A stretch of DNA of 5,001 nucleotides from Anaerolineae bacterium. Lineage in GTDB: Bacteria; Chloroflexota; Anaerolineae; Aggregatilineales; Phototrophicaceae. The stretch spans positions 1 to 5,001 of the forward strand of contig JANQRM010000307.1 in NCBI GenBank assembly GCA_028284565.1, read 5' to 3'. The position numbers and the translations under genes were made by a program. The notes under the pieces are model-generated. The model was not told the DNA's origin, did not search any database, and saw only the letters and a list, made by a program, of their open reading frames with translations. Position 1 is the stretch's first letter; each line of letters opens with the position of its first letter. Shown here one piece after another: positions 1 through 5,001 of the stretch.

Positions 1-1182
1 CTGATCGTCGATTGGATTGCTGAGGAGTTTAAGAACGAAAATGGTATTGACCTGCGTTCAGATCGTCAAGCATTGCAACGCCTAAAGGAAGCGGCTGAAA
101 AAGCCAAGATTGAACTGTCGAGCATGGTTCAGACAGAAGTCAACCTGCCCTTTATCACAGCAGATGCCACAGGTCCCAAGCATCTGATAATGACCCTGAC
201 TCGTGCTAAGTTTGAGCAGATGGCTCAGGACTTGTTGAAGCGAGTAGAGAAACCTGTTTTACAAGCTCTGGACGATGCTGATTTGAGCGTCGGTGAAATT
301 CAAGAAGTGGTCTTGGTAGGTGGTTCGACACGGATGCCGATGATCCAAGAGTTGGTGGAACGAATCACGGGTAAGGGTCCAAACAAGTCAGTTAACCCCG
401 ATGAGGTGGTGGCTGTCGGCGCGGCATTACAAGCAGGTGTCTTGAGCGGTGAAGTCGATGATATTCTGTTGTTGGATGTATCCCCCTTAAGTCTAGGTAT
501 TGAGACGATGGGTGGGGTCATGACAACCTTGATTGAGCGCAACACGACCATTCCCGTGCGTAAGACGGAAACTTTCTCGACGGCTGAGGACAATCAACCC
601 GCTGTGGATGTGCACGTGCTTCAAGGGGAACGTCCAATGGCGAAGGACAATATCACGCTAGGCAACTTCCAATTGACGGATATTCCACCCGCACCCCGCG
701 GAATGCCGCAAATTGAAGTCACATTTGATATTGATGCCAATGGTATCTTGAATGTGAGTGCTAAGGACAAGGCAACCGAGCGCGAACAGACCATCACTAT
801 CACGGCTTCTACGAACTTGTCTGATAATGACATCGAGCGAATGGTGAAGGAAGCCGAACAAAATCGGGCTGATGATGAACGTCGTTTGGATGTTGTCCGC
901 GCTGTTAATGAGGCTGATACTTTAGTCTATCAGGCAGAAAAAGCCCTGACAGATTTGGGTGAACAAGTTCCAGTGTCTGACCAAGAGGATATTCGTCGTC
1001 AAATTGAATCGTTACAAGAGGCGATGAAGAATGAAGACTTAGATGGAATTCGCTCTCAAGTGGAAAACTTGCGGAATGTGGTGAATGCTTTGTCTCAACA
1101 AGCCTATAGTGCAGAGGCACAAGCCACCCCCAATATCGAACCGGATGATGAAGTCGTTGAAGGTGAATTCACGGAAGTTTAA
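1..1182 (+). CDS. dnaK: Molecular chaperone DnaK (Hsp70), 3' part, N-terminus outside the window
   Basis: This is the C-terminal 393 residues of the ATP-dependent Hsp70 chaperone, which binds exposed hydrophobic peptides in the cytoplasm and cycles with DnaJ and GrpE. The reading frame is open from the first base, so the gene is cut by the window edge. By comparison with E. coli DnaK, roughly the first 230-240 residues are missing. Visible parts in order: the end of the nucleotide-binding domain, with [14 protein letters not shown] near 79-120, VGGSTRMPM at 316-342 (phosphate/adenosine-binding loop) and NPDE from 394; the conserved interdomain linker (ILLLDV, 463-480); the beta substrate-binding domain ([14 protein letters not shown], then GERPMAKDN and [20 protein letters not shown]); the helical lid from about 830 to 1100; and an acidic tail ending VVEGEFTEV, close to the usual DnaK terminus. 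No frameshift or missing motif is seen. A terminator follows, and hsp20 rather than dnaJ or grpE lies downstream. Confidence 0.98.
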   Translation: MIVDWIAEEFKNENGIDLRSDRQALQRLKEAAEKAKIELSSMVQTEVNLPFITADATGPKHLIMTLTRAKFEQMAQDLLKRVEKPVLQALDDADLSVGEIQEVVLVGGSTRMPMIQELVERITGKGPNKSVNPDEVVAVGAALQAGVLSGEVDDILLLDVSPLSLGIETMGGVMTTLIERNTTIPVRKTETFSTAEDNQPAVDVHVLQGERPMAKDNITLGNFQLTDIPPAPRGMPQIEVTFDIDANGILNVSAKDKATEREQTITITASTNLSDNDIERMVKEAEQNRADDERRLDVVRAVNEADTLVYQAEKALTDLGEQVPVSDQEDIRRQIESLQEAMKNEDLDGIRSQVENLRNVVNALSQQAYSAEAQATPNIEPDDEVVEGEFTEV

Positions 1183-1202
1183 TCCGACTGTATGCTAATT
1201 GG

Positions 1203-1228
1203 AGTGCCGGGTTCTGCTCGGCACTTTT
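1203..1228 (+). terminator. Intrinsic terminator after dnaK
   Basis: AGTGCCG at 1203-1209 pairs perfectly with CGGCACT at 1219-1225. The stem can extend inward by a G-U and a G-C pair, leaving a five-base loop. A short T-run (1225-1228) follows. It sits 21 bases after the dnaK stop codon, where a rho-independent terminator is expected. The T-tract is short, so some read-through into hsp20 is possible. Confidence 0.7.
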
Positions 1229-1240
1229 GCATTGGGGGCA

Positions 1241-1261
1241 ACGCATCCTCAATTTATGCGT
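1241..1261. promoter_or_regulatory. Operator-like inverted repeat ACGCAT-N9-ATGCGT upstream of hsp20
   Basis: A perfect 6-bp inverted repeat (1241-1246 and 1256-1261) with a nine-base spacer ends on the first base of the TATAAT box of the hsp20 promoter. Its position across the -35/-10 spacer and its two-half-site geometry are what a dimeric repressor site would look like. The nine-base spacer matches that of the CIRCE operator bound by HrcA, but the half-sites do not match CIRCE (TTAGCACTC). The regulator is unknown. Six-base repeats can occur by chance, so this is a candidate only. Confidence 0.4.
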
Positions 1262-1266
1262 ATAAT
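1261..1266 (+). promoter_or_regulatory. -10 box (TATAAT) of the hsp20 promoter
   Basis: A perfect TATAAT lies 33 bases before the chosen hsp20 ATG, predicting transcription to start near 1273 and a leader of about 25 bases containing the ribosome-binding site. No good -35 hexamer is found at 16-18 bp spacing. A TG lies just upstream (1257-1258) but one base too far for a standard extended -10. The weak -35 suggests activation, or a different sigma factor preference. Confidence 0.6.
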
Positions 1267-1288
1267 AGAAAGATAATTTGAGAAAGAT

Positions 1289-1293
1289 GAGGT
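1289..1293 (+). promoter_or_regulatory. Ribosome-binding site that sets the hsp20 start
   Basis: GAGGT ends five bases before the ATG at 1299. It favours that ATG over the in-frame TTG at 1278 and ATG at 1287. The TTG would leave almost no leader after the TATAAT box, and the 1287 ATG overlaps the site itself. Confidence 0.75.
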
Positions 1294-1298
1294 TGACT

Positions 1299-1733
1299 AT
1301 GAGTGAGCAACGGTTTGATCCTTTAAAAGAAATTAGTAATCTCGGTGAGTCCATCACACGTACAATTGAAAAAGGCATCCGCAATGTGACAGGCGCAGGC
1401 GAGTCTCAATTTGCTGTGGATATTTATGAATCGGGCGATAATTTATTTGTACAAACAGAAGCCTTTGATGGGCTAGATAAGAAGAGTTTGGAAATCAGCA
1501 TAGAGAACAATGTGCTGACGATTTCTGTGGAAACGGTTGCGGAGACTGTGCCGACGGATGCGTCGTATTATGTGCAAGAGCGACGTTTTGGAATCTTTAC
1601 TCGCGCGATCCATTTGCCTGTTTCCGTGTTGGCGAATGATGCCAAAGCGAAAATCAATGACAATCGTCTGCTAATGACACTCCCGATTGACCGAAGTATT
1701 CACGGTAATATCAAGGTTACACCCGTCGAATAA
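1299..1733 (+). CDS. Small heat-shock protein, Hsp20/alpha-crystallin family
   Basis: A 144-residue ATP-independent holdase of the small heat-shock family. These proteins form cytoplasmic oligomers that bind unfolding proteins and hand them to the DnaK system. A polar, amphipathic N-terminal arm spans about 1-35. The alpha-crystallin beta-sandwich runs from about 38 to 131, with FAVDIYESGDNLFVQTEAFDG, SLEISIENNVLTISVE, the FGIFTRAIHLP strand (98-107) and the end strand LLMTLP. A C-terminal I-x-V (IKV, 138-140) matches the I-x-I anchor used for oligomer assembly. Oddities: the usual LPG after the second strand reads FDG, and the family signature A-x-x-x-N-G-V-L reads A-K-I-N-D-N-R-L. It is therefore a somewhat divergent paralogue, but all core strands are kept. 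The ATG at 1299 is chosen over an upstream TTG (1278) because of GAGGT at 1289-1293 and the promoter position. It has its own promoter between itself and dnaK, so stress induction separate from dnaK is likely. Confidence 0.9.
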   Translation: MSEQRFDPLKEISNLGESITRTIEKGIRNVTGAGESQFAVDIYESGDNLFVQTEAFDGLDKKSLEISIENNVLTISVETVAETVPTDASYYVQERRFGIFTRAIHLPVSVLANDAKAKINDNRLLMTLPIDRSIHGNIKVTPVE

Positions 1734-1755
1734 AAAAGCCAAGCTTGTGGCTCTT
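1732..1755 (-). terminator. Intrinsic terminator of the pyrG/ADA-like operon, overlapping the hsp20 stop
   Basis: Read on the minus strand, AGCCA (1752-1748) pairs with TGGCT (1741-1737) around a six-base loop. A run of six T follows (complement of A1732-A1737). A-U and G-U pairs can extend the stem outward. It begins about six bases after the ADA-like stop codon. Read rightward there is no good T-tract, only CTTCTC, so it serves the leftward operon better than hsp20. Its T-tract covers the last two bases of the hsp20 TAA. Confidence 0.65.
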
Positions 1756-1761
1756 CTCAAA

Positions 1762-2811
1762 TTAATCGCGGGTTTCTTCTGTAAGATGCTCTTGTAGATG
1801 TCCGTCTTGGGCTTGCTGATAGGCTTCTTTGAATTCGGTGAGCATCGTCTCTTTGTCATCCTCGTCTAAGTAACTGAAGTGGATGCTATTGAGCATAATG
1901 GTCTCTAAGTCTTCGATGTTGATGTCGCAGTCCTCGACGGCGCGACGATACTCGTCGGTGAGGTCTGCACCATAGAAAGTGGGCATTTCTGCACCTAAGA
2001 CCAATCTCAGGTCATCATCGAAGAGGGATTGAAGGGGGAATTCATTTTTGGCTTTGTCGCGTGCAATTGAAAATTGAACGGGTAACTCAGCTTGGCGGAG
2101 GGCGGATTTCACATCGTCATCTGCACCTGCGATATATGGGTAGTCGAGTCGTTCAGGTTCGAGTTCTTCTAGGGCTTCTACAAAGTTTTCTGCGCTTTTT
2201 TCTTCTTTGCTAAGCTGGGCGACGCGCCCCACAAACTTTTTCTGTGCCGTTTGGAAGGGACGACGAAATTGACCGATGGGTTGAACGTCTTCATTACCAA
2301 TCAGTCCGATGGCGACGACATTGCCACTTTTTCCAGCTGACCCTGTGACCCAGCGTGCGACATCATCACCGACACGGGGATTATCCCGCGGAATAGCCAA
2401 AATCCAGTTGAGTTTGACACCCCAACCTCTTTCTGCACGATCCCGCCCATCATTGAGTGCGTCTAAGAAGACTTCAAAACTCATTGTTCCATGGGTTAGG
2501 TAATGATTGGGGACAACGGTGACTTCAGCATATTTGACATTTTGTTTTGAAAGCGAAACTCCCATGTCATAGACGATATGGGCAACATCTTCTGGATAGC
2601 GAATCCAACTGGCATAGGTTTTCGTCATTGTCTCAATTTGCGTTACGTCGGGATCGTCAAAGAACGTCAAGAGTTCTTCCAAATTTTTCTCTTCATTAAC
2701 GATGTTATTTTGGTTGGTAATCATCTTGAGGGTTTGCAGTTTGAGTGTCCCAATCAGACGTACATTCAATTCCACTTTGGGAATGGCTTGTAAATATTCA
2801 TGTAGTGACAT
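1762..2811 (-). CDS. Adenosine-deaminase-fold protein lacking the catalytic residues (probable pseudoenzyme)
   Basis: A 349-residue intact protein, the usual length for bacterial adenosine deaminase (about 330-350). Hallmarks of the ADA family are visible: the N-terminus LQAIPKVELNVRLIGTLKLQ (like LPKxELHxHLxGxLxxxT), KYAEVTVVP (93-101), VVAIGLIGNE (165-174, like the DLAGDE strand), ENFVEALEELEPERLDYP (208-225) and LRLVLGAEMP...GADLTDEY (268-288), the last two aligning gap-free with E. coli Add from memory. Yet the metal and catalytic residues are replaced: HxH is N16-x-R18, the VHAGE region (about 196-204) has no histidine, the GHG histidine is Tyr224, and TDD is Ala274-Glu275-Met276. The SPxR-type arginine after YAEV is Thr98. 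Zinc binding and deamination are therefore unlikely. The start has AAGGA seven bases upstream, and the gene begins 21 bp after pyrG stops, indicating co-transcription. It has no signal peptide or membrane segment, so it is cytoplasmic. Function is unknown; regulation or scaffolding of a nucleotide enzyme is an inference. Confidence 0.85.
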   Translation of the reverse strand: MSLHEYLQAIPKVELNVRLIGTLKLQTLKMITNQNNIVNEEKNLEELLTFFDDPDVTQIETMTKTYASWIRYPEDVAHIVYDMGVSLSKQNVKYAEVTVVPNHYLTHGTMSFEVFLDALNDGRDRAERGWGVKLNWILAIPRDNPRVGDDVARWVTGSAGKSGNVVAIGLIGNEDVQPIGQFRRPFQTAQKKFVGRVAQLSKEEKSAENFVEALEELEPERLDYPYIAGADDDVKSALRQAELPVQFSIARDKAKNEFPLQSLFDDDLRLVLGAEMPTFYGADLTDEYRRAVEDCDINIEDLETIMLNSIHFSYLDEDDKETMLTEFKEAYQQAQDGHLQEHLTEETRD

Positions 2812-2818
2812 AACGATT

Positions 2819-2823
2819 TCCTT
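2819..2823 (-). promoter_or_regulatory. Ribosome-binding site of the ADA-like gene
   Basis: Read on the minus strand, AAGGA lies seven bases before the ATG, inside the 21-bp gap after pyrG. It confirms the start and shows the gene is translated on its own from the shared message. Confidence 0.7.
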
Positions 2824-2832
2824 TTTCGGTTC

Positions 2833-4521
<1,689 letters not shown>

Positions 4522-4534
4522 TTATAAGCAAACA

Positions 4535-4553
4535 ATGGCGGGAGTTCCGCCAT
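4535..4553 (-). terminator. GC-rich hairpin in the pyrG leader, possible terminator or attenuator
   Basis: ATGGCGG (4535-4541) and CCGCCAT (4547-4553) form a perfect 7-bp stem with a five-base loop. Read leftward it is followed by TGTTTGCTT, a U-rich but interrupted tail, so it could end part of the Roadblock transcripts before pyrG. Read rightward there is no T-tract. It could instead act as an RNA-processing or leader structure. No GGGC-type start signal of the Bacillus pyrG attenuator is seen. Confidence 0.45.
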
Positions 4554-4573
4554 GATTTATGAATTGAGTTGTC

Positions 4574-4593
4574 AAAAACTTTGATTTACAAAG
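4574..4593 (-). terminator. Weak hairpin with T5 tail after the Roadblock gene
   Basis: On the minus strand, CTTTG (4593-4589) pairs with CAAAG (4583-4579) around TAAAT, directly followed by five T (4578-4574). It starts 13 bases after the Roadblock stop. The stem is only five pairs and AT-rich, so termination would be weak at best. With the stronger hairpin at 4535-4553 it may tune flow into pyrG. Confidence 0.25.
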
Positions 4594-4606
4594 CGATATT
4601 GAGGTG

Positions 4607-4978
4607 TTAAACAAGTTTCTCTAAATCATCAGCTGTCCGGCGCATATCCAAGAAAATCAGCCCTAACTTTGCGCCTTCTCGGACGAGCGTAGTCAAAACG
4701 GCTTCTTCTCCAACGGACATCAGGATTACGTATCCATTTGCCCCTTTAACATAGACTTGATCGAGCATCCCGCGACCCAGCTCACCCGCAATCCGTTCAC
4801 CGAGTGACAACATAGCGGCAGACATAGCTGATACCCGATCTTCTTCAATCCCTGCCGGAAGAGAGGATGCCATAATCAACCCATCAACACTCACCACAGC
4901 AGAGGCTTCAATCTCTGGGGTGGTGGATTGCAAATCACGTAAGCGGTCAACCATCAACTCAGTCCGCGACTTTGCCAT
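4607..4978 (-). CDS. Roadblock/LC7 domain protein (MglB-like)
   Basis: A 123-residue single-domain cytoplasmic protein of the Roadblock/LC7 (MglB-like) family. Such proteins dimerise through a profilin-like alpha/beta fold and commonly bind or regulate small Ras-like GTPases such as MglA. An N-terminal helix (about 5-20, ELMVDRLRDLQ) leads to the strand pair ASAVVSVDGLIMASSLP (26-41), the classic Roadblock hairpin. A long helix (RVSAMSAAMLSLGERIAGELG, 48-68) and strands QVYVKGANGYVILMSVG (74-90) and EAVLTTLVREGAKLGLIFLDM (92-112) follow, with a C-terminal helix (RRTADDLEKLV). The ATG at 4978 is preferred over an in-frame TTG at 4996, because AGAGGAG (4993-4987) lies eight bases upstream of the ATG and the TTG start would overlap it. 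No GTPase partner gene is within the window. The gene reads toward pyrG with a 103-bp gap. Its target and cellular role are unknown. Confidence 0.88.
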   Translation of the reverse strand: MAKSRTELMVDRLRDLQSTTPEIEASAVVSVDGLIMASSLPAGIEEDRVSAMSAAMLSLGERIAGELGRGMLDQVYVKGANGYVILMSVGEEAVLTTLVREGAKLGLIFLDMRRTADDLEKLV

Positions 4979-4986
4979 AATTTGTA

Positions 4987-4993
4987 CTCCTCT
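4987..4993 (-). promoter_or_regulatory. Ribosome-binding site that sets the Roadblock start
   Basis: Read on the minus strand, AGAGGAG ends eight bases before the ATG at 4978. It rules against the longer TTG-initiated form, whose first codons would cover this site. Confidence 0.75.
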
Positions 4994-5001
4994 CAAACGG
5001 T

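Noticed and set aside
300..593. Minus-strand ORF of 97 codons opposite dnaK
   Set aside because: It lies wholly within conserved dnaK coding sequence, resembles no known family, and has no supporting ribosome-binding context. It is a shadow frame. The same holds for the other short frames opposite dnaK, pyrG and the ADA-like gene.
1203..1225. CIRCE (HrcA operator), suggested by GAGTGCC with a nine-base spacing next to a chaperone gene
   Set aside because: The half-sites are in the opposite order to CIRCE (GTGC arm first) and lack the TTAGCACTC consensus. The element lies just after dnaK with a T-run, so a terminator fits better.
1278..1298. Extended hsp20 N-terminus from the TTG at 1278
   Set aside because: It would start almost at the predicted transcription start with no ribosome-binding site, while GAGGT is well placed for the ATG at 1299.
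1762..2811. Active adenosine deaminase (add)
   Set aside because: All four metal-ligand positions and the catalytic His are substituted, so the fold assignment stands but the enzymatic name does not.
1762..2811. Decayed pseudogene of adenosine deaminase
   Set aside because: The frame is open for 349 codons, has a good ribosome-binding site, and keeps scaffold residues outside the active site. Random decay would not spare these so evenly.
4570..4575. Perfect TTGACA (minus strand) as the -35 of a pyrG promoter
   Set aside because: At 16-18 bp spacing the sequence is the GC-rich ATGGCGG hairpin arm, not a -10 box. The TATAAG at 4526-4521 is 43 bp away and would put the start of transcription on the pyrG ribosome-binding site.

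Overview
The window is an ordinary-looking bacterial chromosomal segment of moderate GC content. It holds two gene blocks that converge near position 1735-1760. The rightward block has the 3' two-thirds of dnaK (Hsp70) followed by a small heat-shock protein gene of the Hsp20/alpha-crystallin family. The leftward block, read from the right edge, has a Roadblock/LC7 gene, pyrG (CTP synthase), and an adenosine-deaminase-fold protein. The Shine-Dalgarno sites (GAGGT, AAGGA, GAGGTG, AGAGGAG) are clear and well spaced. Together with a Roadblock protein beside pyrG, they suggest a free-living bacterium, possibly a Chloroflexota (Anaerolineae-like) member. That assignment is an inference from gene content, not from a search.

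Region by region: 1-1182 is DnaK without its N-terminus. 1183-1298 holds a hairpin terminator, then a perfect TATAAT box preceded by an inverted repeat that looks like an operator, so hsp20 probably has its own regulated promoter. 1299-1733 is Hsp20. 1732-1755 is a terminator for the opposite strand, and its T-tract lies on the hsp20 stop codon. 1762-2811 (minus) is the ADA-like protein. Only 21 bp separate it from pyrG (2833-4503, minus), so the two are probably co-transcribed. 4504-4606 is a pyrG leader with two inverted repeats and a possible 17-codon leader ORF ending in an ATGA overlap with pyrG. 4607-4978 (minus) is the Roadblock/LC7 protein. No stretch over 300 bases lacks a gene.

The most unusual content is the ADA-like protein. 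It aligns almost without gaps to adenosine deaminase over long stretches. However, every zinc-binding and catalytic motif is altered: HxH is N-x-R, HAGE is absent, the GHG histidine is Tyr, and TDD is A-E-M. It reads as an intact pseudoenzyme of the amidohydrolase superfamily, in an apparent operon with CTP synthase. A regulatory, scaffolding or nucleotide-sensing role is plausible but unproven.
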